From the IMG/VR virus record IMGVR_UViG_3300013099_000608, positions 1 to 24,678 of that record: a stretch of DNA of 24,678 nucleotides; one strand, given 5' to 3'. How positions within the stretch are numbered: the stretch's first letter is position 1; every line of letters begins with the position of its first letter. The translations under genes and the position numbers were made by a program. A model generated the notes under the pieces. The model made no database searches. It was not told where the DNA came from and saw only the letters and a program-made list of their open reading frames with translations. Source of the DNA: a virus. This document shows, one piece after another, positions 7,367 to 17,044 of the stretch.

Positions 7367-7372
7367 TGAACC

Positions 7373-7795
7373 TTGACAACGCGACAACACGGCGGTAACA
7401 GGCCACCACAACGGCCGGCTGCGGTATCAACACCGCAGTCCGGTCGACGAACAGACGGCGGGCCAGGGGCGAAGCAGCCCATACGGGTACCGGCTGGTGG
7501 TGAATACGGAGCTCGGAAGGCAGCCGAAGCGCAACAGGGCGCCGCGCCTATGGCGTCTGGTGGGCCGGGCGCGCTGGGTCAAGGGGCTTCTGGCGGTTCC
7601 CCTGGCCCAGCAGCCCCCACGCAGGACATGTTCCGGCCTTCGGAAGTCCCAGGGCAGTCGATAGGTGGCCCAGTCCCGGGTGGCCCCGGGCAGATGATGA
7701 AGGAAGACCCGCGCATGCTCCTGCGCGAGCTCTACAAGAAGTTCCCGACGCCGGCCATCGCGGCCCTACTGAAGCACAGTGGCGCCAATGGCTAA
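7373..7795 (+). CDS. Gly/Pro/Gln-rich low-complexity protein with C-terminal helix
   Basis: This 140-residue protein begins with TTG. Residues 1-105 are rich in Gly, Pro, Gln, Ala and Arg and must be largely disordered. The last 30 residues form an amphipathic helical region (PRMLLRELYKKFPTPAIAAL). Its end overlaps the giant gene by 8 bases. I recall similar linkers with a short C-terminal helix next to portal genes, where they may tether or chaperone virion components. That comparison is from memory and no domain is recognised. The frame is real because the coding region continues into a coupled gene and its composition is far from random. Confidence 0.7.
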   Translation: MTTRQHGGNRPPQRPAAVSTPQSGRRTDGGPGAKQPIRVPAGGEYGARKAAEAQQGAAPMASGGPGALGQGASGGSPGPAAPTQDMFRPSEVPGQSIGGPVPGGPGQMMKEDPRMLLRELYKKFPTPAIAALLKHSGANG

Positions 7796-10700
7796 TATCG
7801 GCTTTTCTGATATCGAATCAGAGCGCACGGCGATCAACGAGAACACGGGTCGCTATCGGGCGTCAGCTGTATTCGCGACCCTGTCGACTCCGACGCTCGC
7901 CATCAACGTATCTGCTGCTGCGAGCCTGTACCCGAATCTCCCACCATCTCTAGTGCTGTCTGGTGCTGTCGCGGGCATGGACCCACTCAACCCCATGTGG
8001 AAGGATCTGGACACTCAGGAGCGCGCTCGCCGCGAGCAGGAGTACTCCAACTACGACTTCAACCCATTGAGCTACGCAGCCGATGTGGTGCAAGGCACCT
8101 ACGGGATCTCGGTGGCAGCAGTGCGCGGTGGGATGATCGCCTTCGACACGATATGGGAAGAAGGCATCTCTCACCCATTGCGTACGGGTGTGCTGCTCTA
8201 CCAGGACGACGATCAGGACATGAACTGGGGCTCGGCGTGGGCCGAAGCGTCTCCATCGTCTGGCGTGCGTGGTCTCGGACAGTTCTTCGGTGACCCGTTC
8301 GGGAACGTGGCGTCAGCAGCTGCGAACTACATGAACCTGTTCACGCCGTTCTCTGACCCGTTCGAAGCATCCACGGAGTCGAGAGTCAATCTTGGTTCTG
8401 GCTACTTCGCCAACTCGGACATCCTTGGTGCTGACGACCGACGAGTACAGGTGCTCATAGACCAGGGCTGGGACGAAGCCGAAGCCATGAAGGCTGTGAC
8501 CGGTGAGGTCTACGGGACGCCGGTCACCCAACTGTTCCGCGAAGGCGCTGACGCTGTCCATATCACGGGCAGGAACGGTGGCGTCTCAGGAGTCTCCCCA
8601 GGGCGTCTTGCTGCTATAGCGTTCACTGAGCCGGGCACTCAGCCATTCAATCTCCTATCGGGGACGATGGATCTCGGTGCTCAGATTTTCCTTGACCCGT
8701 CCAACCTTGCCACGGCAGGGCTCTCCAAGGCTCGCCTTGCATCGAAGGGGCTGCGAACCTTCGAGAACTCGAGCGGTCTCGTCAACGGCATACGCCGAAC
8801 GGTGCTTCAGCAGGATGTGAATAAGGCGCTCAATACCGGCATCGGCCGTGGTGCTCTCAAGTTCCTGTCGGACACCGACGACCTTGCGCTCATCGACTCG
8901 ATCCTTTCGCCGGCAACGAGAACCGGACAGACGTCACCGGAACTTCTCCGACAGGTGGCTGCCACGAACGATGTCGACGAGATGTACAAACTGGTCCACA
9001 ACGCTGTCTCCGGTGAAGGCGCTGAGATCAACAAGAAGTTCTGGAAGACATCCATGTTCGGGCAAGCCCTCGACTCCCCAGCGTCGATGACGGGCAGACA
9101 GGTGAGCGGTGCAAACCTACGAGCTCGTTCCCGTGTCCTTCTCAACCGGAGAGAGTCCGGCCTCGTCGTCGTGAATCGTGAAGTCGACGACATCGTCCAG
9201 AGTGCGATGCCCGACTACGGTGGTTTCCGTCCATCGTTCCGCGCACGCAGGATGGATTCGTCCATCATCTACGACGCTGCGACAGGGCGACTCGGTCGTC
9301 GTGCGTCTGGCAGAAATGCTCGAGCAACGTCACGGCTGTTCTCTCAAATGTCCGGTGAACGCATCGACATCTCGAACATTGGTGCCGGTTTCACTCAGGT
9401 GCGACGACTCGCTCGCTCGCTCGACCTGACACCGGAAGAGACACAGAAGGCGTTGGAGAGATGGGTCGAACTGGGCGACGACAACGTGAACGGTGCCCTT
9501 GCTGTCGTCGAAGGTATGATGGGCAGCTATCGCAAGAAGCTCTACAACGCTGGCGTCTCTGAAGAAGTCGTTGACAGCATGACAGCCATCTACAAGAACC
9601 AGGACGAGATGCGCCGGTACTTCGTTGATGAAGCTGCGAACCCGCAAGATCCCGGAGTGTTCACGATGCTGCTCGGCAACGGTGAATCCGTGCCGGTGCC
9701 CTTGGCTCACATCGTATCGGAGATGGCCGGAACCTTCATTCCGGTTCCGGGCGACCCACGCCAGATTCGCAGGATGACCGACTTCATCAAGCGCTCCGAT
9801 GGCGTGTTGAACCAGCTCAGACTGGGGAAAGGCGATCCGTCGAAGGGCTCCATCTGGTACAACAAGCAGTTCCAGGACAGGATGGGGCTGCGCCTTGCCG
9901 ACAACTTCATGAGTATCTGGAAGCCAGCGATCCTTCTGCGCCCAGCGTGGACTATCCGTGTTGTCGGAGAAGAGCAGGCCCGTCTCGCGGCAGCAGGGCT
10001 GTCCGAGTTCAACCACCCGTTCCGTGCCATGGTCGTCTCGATGACAGACAAGAACCTGAAGTTGGGGATGACCACACGCAAGAAGCTCCTTGACTCGGAC
10101 GTGTACGGAGATTCGCTTTCGCTCGCCACGGACTATCAGAACGCCATGTCTCGCCGTGGTGGGACATGGTTCGACTCCCCGGGTGGATACGGCGGTGAGC
10201 GCTGGATCAAGGTCGAGATGCAGGACAAGAACTACGACAAGTGGTGGTTCCGCGAGCTCAACCAGCTTCAGTCAGACAGAACGTCGTCAGCCGTGGCTAA
10301 GGCCATGGTCGACCCGGGCGATGCCCGTGGGCTCGATGCCGTCAAGGAGTCGTTCTTCGACGGGGACTTGGCGTCTCAGCGTCTCGAGTTGATGGGTTCA
10401 GCGAGGTCCCCGCGGCACAAGTCTCTGAACACTCGCGCTGGCTCTGATGCTTACATCGAGTCCGTGTACGCACGTCTGCACCTGAAGACGGGTGGGCGCT
10501 ACGAGACCCTGAGAGACGACGGATACTGGTACAACGACCTTGGCGAGCGTCTGCGTGCTGCCGACGCTGCCGATCAGGGCGTTCTTCGGCAGGCGAACTC
10601 GCTCGTTCCTAAAGGCAAGGGTACCGGACAGGGCACGCGGATACAGACAAGAAGCCTTGACCAACACCGCAGTGCGCTGTCTCGCTCAGGGCTGCCCGAT

Positions 10701-13700
10701 GCTGATGTCGACCGCAAGATGAACTACCTAAGCTCGAGGGGCACCGTTGACGACGCATCGTTCGTCAAGCTGGACCCAGACGCTCGCACCGTACTGATCG
10801 AAGAAGGCAGCCTTCTGGGTGACGACATTGTGGCCGAAGCTCGCACGGTTCAGTTCCGTGTCACCGAGAGTGGGGAGACCGAGCTGCTTGAAGCTGTGAG
10901 TTCTGGGAACCTTCGTGGCGTCAACTTCAGCGGAGAGATCAACGCCAGCATCGAACGACAGGCGACCAAGGCGCTGAAGGGGTTCCGTGATGATGGGCTG
11001 CGTGCGCCACAGGCTGTCAAGGGTGTCGACGAGTCTGATGTAGGGAAGCTCGACAACGCCATGAACAAGGGTTTCGACCTGTTCATGGGGAAGCCAACGA
11101 ACAGGTTCTCCCGTTCGCCAGCGTTCACACGCTCGTACTGGAACACCGTCACGGACCTTGCCGATCAGGGGCTCATAGACACGAACACCGTGAACAAGCT
11201 CCAGCGCCTAATGAGCTCTTCCAAGAAGAGCGTCACAACAGAAGCGACGAGGAAGGCTCTGCGCTACTCGGAACGCATGGACGAGCAGGTCAGGACAACA
11301 GAGCGCCTGTACGCAGATCTCAACGATGAGCTCGTTGGAGCCCCAGCCCAGGTGAAGGAAGCCCTCGAGCCGACCGTGAAAAGGCTCAAGTCTCTGATGG
11401 AAGGCGACTCCTACGATGTCGGTCGCTACAACCGCATCATCCAGGATATGGGTACTGATCTCAAGACGCTCGACGCCGACCTTGCTGAAGGGCTTGAAAG
11501 GGCTCGGGCGCTCAAGAAGGCCCAAGCTGCTGAAAGTGCTCAGGTCAGTGCTGCTGAGAGAGCCGATGTCGACAAGCTGATAAACCAGCTTGAGAGCCAT
11601 CGTGACGATATTGGGCGCAGGCTCAAGTCGATGGAAGACGAGTTCGACGCAGAAGCCGTCGAAGACCTCGACATTCTCTACGGAGCCATGGACGAGATGC
11701 CCGACACCTATGTCGACGGGCTCGACCCGTCGCCCCACATGGACGGCTCCCCGTCCGATGTCGAAGACGCTATCCGTGCCGAGATGAGAGCTCAGCAAGA
11801 ATCTGCGCTCGAGCCCATTCCAACCGACCTTGACGAACAGATCGAGAATCTGGCGACCCGTGTCGGCCAAGACGAAGACTTCGTCCGTAGGGGTATCGAA
11901 TCTGAAGAGCCTGTGCGTCGAGCTGCTGGTGATTACGAGTACCCGAACGGTGACTCCATCGAGCGCACCGGCAAGAACTGGACGGTCACGGCGCAGAAGG
12001 GTGACTTCGAAGAGTCGTACCCAACACTGAAGGCAGCGAGAGCTGCATACAGGGAAGCACGGCTGGGAGACCAGGCGTCGATGGCTGCTGATATCCCCAA
12101 GGACCAGCAACGACTCGCAGAGTTCGCGAGGCGGCGGTCTGAAGGCGAAGCCGTCCCCGAAGCTGTCAGGATGGGCCAACCGGTCGGTGAGCTCGAGAAG
12201 ATCGCCGACGGTGCTTATGTCGTCAAGACAGAGCGTGGCACCTTCCGTATCGAGAAGACCGGCGACAGGTGGCGCATCACGGAGCCAGACACTCCCCGCG
12301 TCGAACAGCTCCAGGTCGAAAGCAAGAGAGCAGCGGACATCGAGGTCGAACCTGAGCGCATGATGCCTGGTGCGGCCCGTTCGGCTGACTACGCTGCCGG
12401 CAAGGCGAAGATGGAACGCTTCACCGACGCTGAGAACGAAGAGACGTTCAGGTCGGCCAAGGCTGCTCGAGAGAGTCTTCAGGAACGCATCGCTCCCGAC
12501 ATCTCGAAGATCGAAGAAGGAAAGCTGAGCCCTGAGCAGATCAGGAAGCTCAAGGACGACTTCGATGCCACTGACGACGAGATCGCTCGTCTGGCGAACC
12601 AGGAATCCGAAGCGTCATCCATGCGTGTTGAAGTGGAAGACGACAAGGCTGTGGCGCACGCCTTCAACGAGATGCTGCCGAACCGTCCGAACCAGTTGCT
12701 CTCGATTGAAGAAGTCGACCGCATCGCCAAGGCAGCAGCGCTCACCGAGACGCAAGAGCTGCTGTATGACCTGTCGAGAAGGTCGAACTTCTCAGACATG
12801 TTCCGTATCGTGATGCCGTTCGCTGAAGCGTGGTTCGAGATCATCTCCACATGGTCAAGGCTGGTGCAGGGGAACCCTGCAACACTCCAGCGCTTCCAGC
12901 AGGCATACAAGGGTCTCCAGGAAGATGTGCAGTTCGGAGAAGGTGCATTCACCGTTGAAGGTCATGACGGCTCTGGGTTCTTCTATGTGGACCCACGCAC
13001 GAAGCAGGAGATGTTCGCCATCCCCCACCTGACGTCGATGCTTCAGGGCAACGAGATTGCTGGTGGGCTCATCGGCGGTGCTGCTGGTGCCGGAATCGGT
13101 GGATTGCTCGGTGGCGGTCTTCCAGGTGCTATCAAGGGCGCTGCCGTCGGAGCTGTCGGTGGTGTCGCTCTAGCGAAGCAGGAGATCCTTGCCGAAGGGG
13201 AATCGGTCGACCTTGGGTTCAACGTCCAGGGTGTGAACATGGCTGCCGGCTCTGCGATCCCGGGTATCGGACCACTCGCGGCTGTTCCCATCTCGTGGGT
13301 GCTCTCCAAGTTCGACGGCGAATCGGCCGAGATGGCTGAAGACCTGCTCCTTCCGTTCGGCGAACCGAACGTGTCGTCTGTCGGTGACTTCGTCGACTCG
13401 CTCATCCCTTCATGGGCGAACAAGTTCTTGATGGCTGCTGACAAAGGCTTAACACCAGACCAGCAGCGTATCCGTGCCAACACGACCATCGAAGTCGCTG
13501 GCATGATGGTCCGGCGCGGTGAAGGGTCGTTCTCCACACCAGAAGAGATGAAAGAAACGCTTGCTCAGGCGTCCAAGAAGTCAGGGTGGCTGTACGCCAT
13601 CCGTGGGCTCGCTGCTGCTGCTGGCCCTACGGCTCCATCGTTCACCTACAACACGGAAGACAAGAACGGCTCGTGGTTCTTCACTTCCACGATGGCTAAT

Positions 13701-14507
13701 CAGTGGAATGAAACGCTGAAGAAGCACGATGGTGACGAGCCGTCGGCCTTCGACGAGTTCACAGGGATGTACGGCCTGATGCCACAGACCTTCATGGTTG
13801 GCAAGACGCAGGCTCTCACGAACGCCCCACTGACGAAGAACGCTTACTCGTGGAAGAAGGAGAACGAAGAGATCTATCAGAACTTCCCGGGCACTGCCTA
13901 TCTCCTGAACCCGACCGATCTCGCCAACGACGAGTTCGATTACGACGCCTACATTGCGACCTTGAAAGAGGGCACGAGAGTGTCTTTCACTCCTGAGCAG
14001 TGGGCTCAGAAGTCGAACTCGCTGGCTGCGAACGTCATCATGGAGCGGTTCCGAAAGTCGGCCAGCGCCTTCCTTGCAGAGTCGCCGCACAGATCGGTCG
14101 ATCAGCAGAAGGTGAGCGAACAGCTCTACTCGCTCCAGATGGCTCTCATGAAGGACTACCCAGGGTATAACCGAGAGATAACAGGCACGGCGAACCCGAT
14201 GTCACCGGAAGAGAAGCTGGACGAGATTTCTAGATGGACACCAGAGATGAAGAGCTCTGCCATCGGTACTGCTGTCGTCTCCTACCTTGCTGCTCGCGAT
14301 AACGCTGAAGCCATCTCGTTGAGGTCGGGCAACAGCAAGGACTGGTGGAAGATTTCCAACGAGCCCGAAGCTGTGCAGATCCGTGACGAACTCATCGCCA
14401 TTGCTACGATGCTGAAGGTGAAAGAGCCCAGCTTCATCTCTGCATGGACGACGCTGTTCTCGAGCGACATGAGGGACCATATTGAAATGAGGAGTCAGAA
14501 TGGGTGA
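7788..14507 (+). CDS. Giant internal/ejection-type virion protein (2239 aa)
   Basis: This is by far the largest gene in the window. Start ATG 7788 is chosen; GTG 7779, three codons upstream, is possible, and neither has a strong ribosome site. Visible parts: an N-terminal region with short hydrophobic helices (1-330); a motif IWKPAILLRPAWTIRVVGEE at about 711-730; a long charged, probably coiled-coil region at about 1142-1305; a duplicated small beta motif near 1384 and 1480; a conserved-looking segment LLYDLSRRSNFSDMFRIVMP with FAEAWFEIISTW after it near 1655-1690; and a glycine zipper (GGLIGGAAGAGIGG onwards, about 1757-1795) able to insert into membrane. Large proteins with such zippers are DNA-ejection or internal virion proteins in podoviruses (compare T7 gp16 in role, not in sequence). 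No protease, transglycosylase or polymerase motif is evident. It lies between portal and capsid genes. A tape-measure role is less likely given this position and composition. Confidence 0.85.
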   Translation: MANIGFSDIESERTAINENTGRYRASAVFATLSTPTLAINVSAAASLYPNLPPSLVLSGAVAGMDPLNPMWKDLDTQERARREQEYSNYDFNPLSYAADVVQGTYGISVAAVRGGMIAFDTIWEEGISHPLRTGVLLYQDDDQDMNWGSAWAEASPSSGVRGLGQFFGDPFGNVASAAANYMNLFTPFSDPFEASTESRVNLGSGYFANSDILGADDRRVQVLIDQGWDEAEAMKAVTGEVYGTPVTQLFREGADAVHITGRNGGVSGVSPGRLAAIAFTEPGTQPFNLLSGTMDLGAQIFLDPSNLATAGLSKARLASKGLRTFENSSGLVNGIRRTVLQQDVNKALNTGIGRGALKFLSDTDDLALIDSILSPATRTGQTSPELLRQVAATNDVDEMYKLVHNAVSGEGAEINKKFWKTSMFGQALDSPASMTGRQVSGANLRARSRVLLNRRESGLVVVNREVDDIVQSAMPDYGGFRPSFRARRMDSSIIYDAATGRLGRRASGRNARATSRLFSQMSGERIDISNIGAGFTQVRRLARSLDLTPEETQKALERWVELGDDNVNGALAVVEGMMGSYRKKLYNAGVSEEVVDSMTAIYKNQDEMRRYFVDEAANPQDPGVFTMLLGNGESVPVPLAHIVSEMAGTFIPVPGDPRQIRRMTDFIKRSDGVLNQLRLGKGDPSKGSIWYNKQFQDRMGLRLADNFMSIWKPAILLRPAWTIRVVGEEQARLAAAGLSEFNHPFRAMVVSMTDKNLKLGMTTRKKLLDSDVYGDSLSLATDYQNAMSRRGGTWFDSPGGYGGERWIKVEMQDKNYDKWWFRELNQLQSDRTSSAVAKAMVDPGDARGLDAVKESFFDGDLASQRLELMGSARSPRHKSLNTRAGSDAYIESVYARLHLKTGGRYETLRDDGYWYNDLGERLRAADAADQGVLRQANSLVPKGKGTGQGTRIQTRSLDQHRSALSRSGLPDADVDRKMNYLSSRGTVDDASFVKLDPDARTVLIEEGSLLGDDIVAEARTVQFRVTESGETELLEAVSSGNLRGVNFSGEINASIERQATKALKGFRDDGLRAPQAVKGVDESDVGKLDNAMNKGFDLFMGKPTNRFSRSPAFTRSYWNTVTDLADQGLIDTNTVNKLQRLMSSSKKSVTTEATRKALRYSERMDEQVRTTERLYADLNDELVGAPAQVKEALEPTVKRLKSLMEGDSYDVGRYNRIIQDMGTDLKTLDADLAEGLERARALKKAQAAESAQVSAAERADVDKLINQLESHRDDIGRRLKSMEDEFDAEAVEDLDILYGAMDEMPDTYVDGLDPSPHMDGSPSDVEDAIRAEMRAQQESALEPIPTDLDEQIENLATRVGQDEDFVRRGIESEEPVRRAAGDYEYPNGDSIERTGKNWTVTAQKGDFEESYPTLKAARAAYREARLGDQASMAADIPKDQQRLAEFARRRSEGEAVPEAVRMGQPVGELEKIADGAYVVKTERGTFRIEKTGDRWRITEPDTPRVEQLQVESKRAADIEVEPERMMPGAARSADYAAGKAKMERFTDAENEETFRSAKAARESLQERIAPDISKIEEGKLSPEQIRKLKDDFDATDDEIARLANQESEASSMRVEVEDDKAVAHAFNEMLPNRPNQLLSIEEVDRIAKAAALTETQELLYDLSRRSNFSDMFRIVMPFAEAWFEIISTWSRLVQGNPATLQRFQQAYKGLQEDVQFGEGAFTVEGHDGSGFFYVDPRTKQEMFAIPHLTSMLQGNEIAGGLIGGAAGAGIGGLLGGGLPGAIKGAAVGAVGGVALAKQEILAEGESVDLGFNVQGVNMAAGSAIPGIGPLAAVPISWVLSKFDGESAEMAEDLLLPFGEPNVSSVGDFVDSLIPSWANKFLMAADKGLTPDQQRIRANTTIEVAGMMVRRGEGSFSTPEEMKETLAQASKKSGWLYAIRGLAAAAGPTAPSFTYNTEDKNGSWFFTSTMANQWNETLKKHDGDEPSAFDEFTGMYGLMPQTFMVGKTQALTNAPLTKNAYSWKKENEEIYQNFPGTAYLLNPTDLANDEFDYDAYIATLKEGTRVSFTPEQWAQKSNSLAANVIMERFRKSASAFLAESPHRSVDQQKVSEQLYSLQMALMKDYPGYNREITGTANPMSPEEKLDEISRWTPEMKSSAIGTAVVSYLAARDNAEAISLRSGNSKDWWKISNEPEAVQIRDELIAIATMLKVKEPSFISAWTTLFSSDMRDHIEMRSQNG
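11938..12290 (+). repeat. Duplicated small beta motif inside the giant protein
   Basis: Two short segments about 285 bases apart encode related motifs: NGDSIERTGKNWTVTAQ (near 11943) and RGTFRIEKTGDRWRITEP (near 12234). Shared pattern is G-x-x-I-E-[RK]-T-G-x-x-W-x-[VI]-T. This suggests two copies of a small beta hairpin or WW-like fold. No nucleotide-level direct repeat is obvious, so the duplication is old. Confidence 0.5.
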
Positions 14508-16191
14508 AACCACGTCGCTAACGAAGGCGCGGGACAATGCTCTCGCCTACATCGACCCAGGCAACGTCGTTCAACGGGGCAGGATCGAAGCAGCCGAGAC
14601 AGAAGAAGAGATCCAGGAGATTCTTGCTGAAGTCGTCGGCGAGACGGCTGCTGAAAGCGTCGTGCGGGCCGACAAAGGCGAAGTCGAAGAGATCGTCGCC
14701 GAGCAGGGTGGCTCTGCCTACATCGGGCAGGAAGAAGCCGAAGGGATAGCGATCAAGTCCGGTGCTGACCCACACATCGAGAAGATAGTGGATCGTGCCC
14801 TCGAGAACAAAGATCTCGACCTGACCCACGAAGACCTTGCTGCTGCATATCTCACGACGAACACGGCCGATGCTGTCCAGGCGATTCTGGCTGCCGTGGA
14901 GCCATCTGATCTCGACTCTCGAGAGATCATCGGTGAGATGTTCCCCGAACAGATGTCTTCACTGAGAGCGAACCTGACCTACGGTGGGCAGGACGAAGAT
15001 GGCAACTGGAACGCCAGCAAGGAAAAGCTGGCCATCGTCTATGACGGCGAGTTCGCTGACAACCACGACACTCTGGTTGAGAACGGCTGGCTGGTCAAGT
15101 TCGACCTGAGCGACAACATCTTCTACATCGAGCCGGGTGACGGACGCACCGTGGACATCAACGGCAACGACATCGGCCAGTTCGACAAGTTCACTGGCGA
15201 GATCAGGTTCCTTGACAGTCTCCCCGACAGCAGAAGACCGTACTTCGTTGAAGATGGGGCGTTCATCCCCGAAGGCGCGAACGTCAACGTGGTCGCTGCG
15301 ACCCCCACCATCAGCCTGAAGGACTGGCACGACCTTTACGGTGGCACGGCGACCGGTGGCGGTTTCGCTGACTCGGTGACACGCAAAACGTACGAAGATG
15401 TGCTCAAGGACGACCTGAGCCTGTCGTCGGGTATGAGGGATCTCATCCAGCGTGGACTGTTCCCGTTCGAAGAAGAGTACAGCATCGAGACCATCCAGGT
15501 TCCGTTGCACTTCCAGTATCTCAAGGGCGATGCGACGAACATGCTCATCGACATGCCGAGAGAAGACCTGTCAGCTCTCCAGCAGCGTGCGTCGGACCTT
15601 GGTGTCTACAAGATCGGAACCCTTGGGTTGATCGATCCCCAGATTCTCAAGTTCACCGAGACCGGAATGTCGGCAGGGAACGAGAACTACGAAGGAGACC
15701 CGCAAGGGTTCGTGAAGAGCCTCCATGACTTCGAAGCGTCCCAAGAGTACACCTACAACTGGTTCGGTGGCAGGCCGTCCGGTGGCGGCAGTAGGAGTAG
15801 TGGTGGTGGGACGACTCGCATCTGGCGCCCACCGGCGTATCTCGCTCCCGACTACGCAGAGCTCTCGCAGGCCGTGAAGGCTACCTTCGAGCAGAAGCTC
15901 GGTCGTGCTCCTTCTGACGCCGAGGTCAAGTTGCTCTCCGTGAAGATGGGCACCGACCACCGCGGTGAGTTCGATGCTCAGGCTGCTGCTCAGAAGCTCC
16001 AGTTCTTTGCGTCTGGTGGCACCAGTGCTGGTACGGTTCAGGACGTGAACTACGCAGCACGCTTCCAGGAAGACTTCGGGTCCAAGTACCAGGACGAGCT
16101 CGGGACGCTTGACAAGATTCAGATGTCCAGGGGCGTGACACAGGCCGCACTTGGTTCCATCCTTGCTGCCGACCGAGCGATTGGGGGCTGA
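14500..16191 (+). CDS. Virion structural protein (563 aa) with C-terminal LGR-motif helical domain
   Basis: ATG 14500 follows GAGGAG (14489-14494) and overlaps the giant gene by 8 bases. The N-terminal 110 residues are very acidic and helical (many EE and AE pairs). Residues about 160-300 are beta-rich with a D-G-R-T-V-D-I-N-G-N-D motif. A Gly/Ser-rich linker lies near 425-440. The C-terminal 120 residues carry LGRAPSDAEVKLLSVKM, a pattern I remember from helical domains of phage virion proteins in actinobacterial phages. No enzyme motif is seen. Given its position between the giant protein and the transglycosylase-like protein, it is probably part of the same internal or neck assembly. The specific role is not known. 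Confidence 0.8.
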   Translation: MGETTSLTKARDNALAYIDPGNVVQRGRIEAAETEEEIQEILAEVVGETAAESVVRADKGEVEEIVAEQGGSAYIGQEEAEGIAIKSGADPHIEKIVDRALENKDLDLTHEDLAAAYLTTNTADAVQAILAAVEPSDLDSREIIGEMFPEQMSSLRANLTYGGQDEDGNWNASKEKLAIVYDGEFADNHDTLVENGWLVKFDLSDNIFYIEPGDGRTVDINGNDIGQFDKFTGEIRFLDSLPDSRRPYFVEDGAFIPEGANVNVVAATPTISLKDWHDLYGGTATGGGFADSVTRKTYEDVLKDDLSLSSGMRDLIQRGLFPFEEEYSIETIQVPLHFQYLKGDATNMLIDMPREDLSALQQRASDLGVYKIGTLGLIDPQILKFTETGMSAGNENYEGDPQGFVKSLHDFEASQEYTYNWFGGRPSGGGSRSSGGGTTRIWRPPAYLAPDYAELSQAVKATFEQKLGRAPSDAEVKLLSVKMGTDHRGEFDAQAAAQKLQFFASGGTSAGTVQDVNYAARFQEDFGSKYQDELGTLDKIQMSRGVTQAALGSILAADRAIGG

Positions 16192-16192
16192 C

Positions 16193-17044
16193 ATGGCACT
16201 TCTAAGACCAGACGCAGGCGGTGTTCTCACCGAGAACGAGAGCATCAGGGAGTCCCAGAATGAAGCGACCAAAGTCGGTGGGGCAGACACTCCCGTTTTC
16301 GACCGTTCGCAAGACCTGCGTAACTTCATGTACGCCGTGCATCGGTATGGTGGCGGTGGGTGGGGTGGCTCTAAGGGTGGCTACATGTTCCAGCCAGGCG
16401 ATTGGGGCAATCTCTCCAAGGGCGCTGGGCTCACGAACGCTCGTATGGCAGACACGGCAGCGCAGACCTATGTGGCTGCGTACTGGATGGACAATCTCTA
16501 TCAGCGGTATCGCAACTGGGGTCTCGTGGCTGTCGCCTGGAAGGAAGGCGCTGGAGCAGCCAACGCCATCATCAAGCAGGCTCGTAAGGAGCCGGCTGAG
16601 ATCACGGGCGCTGACATCGAAGCCCTTTCACCCGGTATGATGGGGTTCGTCGGTGAAGTTACCAAGTGGTCGGCGTGGGCTCAGGACAAGGGTGGGATCC
16701 CAGAAGACATCGACCCGAATCAGTCGACACAGGGGCGACGCATCCTGGTGGGTGGCGGTGGGACATACACCACCATCACGGGCTCGGGCTACCCGACCGT
16801 GGAAGGCCCATACGCAGCCACCATCCGACAGCTCTACGACGAATCGCAGACAGAGAAAGCTGCCCGTACCCCGTCGGGTGCCGAAATGCTCTTTGCTCAA
16901 CTCGGCTCGCTGTCGAATGTCGTCACTGGTGGTGAAGGTCGGGTCGACTGGAGACATGACCCTGAAGGGATCGAAGCCGGTGGAAGGGCCGAGCTCCTTG
17001 GCTTGATAGGTGAAGAAGAAGAGAACGAAGGGGAGATGACCTGA
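16193..17044 (+). CDS. Transglycosylase-fold (SLT-like) virion protein, apparent loss of catalytic Glu
   Basis: ATG 16193 follows a GGGGG tract at 16183-16187; a longer in-frame version would start inside the previous gene. The 283-residue product has a soluble-lytic-transglycosylase-like core at about 40-130: FMYAVHRYGGGGW, then GGYMFQPGDW (compare SGAYQFMPSTW), then AAQTYVAAYWMDNLYQRY and NWGLVAVAWKEGAGAAN, all in the usual order. Active family members have ESGG after the first helix; here the equivalent positions read GGGG (G53 where the catalytic Glu is expected). The fold seems kept while the catalytic residue is gone. Either this copy no longer cuts peptidoglycan and serves as a binding or structural domain, or another acidic residue has taken over. 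The C-terminal half is polar with no known domain. It probably forms part of the virion cell-entry apparatus. It overlaps the next gene by one base. Confidence 0.75.
   Translation: MALLRPDAGGVLTENESIRESQNEATKVGGADTPVFDRSQDLRNFMYAVHRYGGGGWGGSKGGYMFQPGDWGNLSKGAGLTNARMADTAAQTYVAAYWMDNLYQRYRNWGLVAVAWKEGAGAANAIIKQARKEPAEITGADIEALSPGMMGFVGEVTKWSAWAQDKGGIPEDIDPNQSTQGRRILVGGGGTYTTITGSGYPTVEGPYAATIRQLYDESQTEKAARTPSGAEMLFAQLGSLSNVVTGGEGRVDWRHDPEGIEAGGRAELLGLIGEEEENEGEMT

Noticed and set aside
11208-12179. Minus-strand frame (323 codons) inside the giant gene
   Set aside because: Antisense shadow of the coiled-coil region; no ribosome site or family likeness, and all other genes lie on the + strand.
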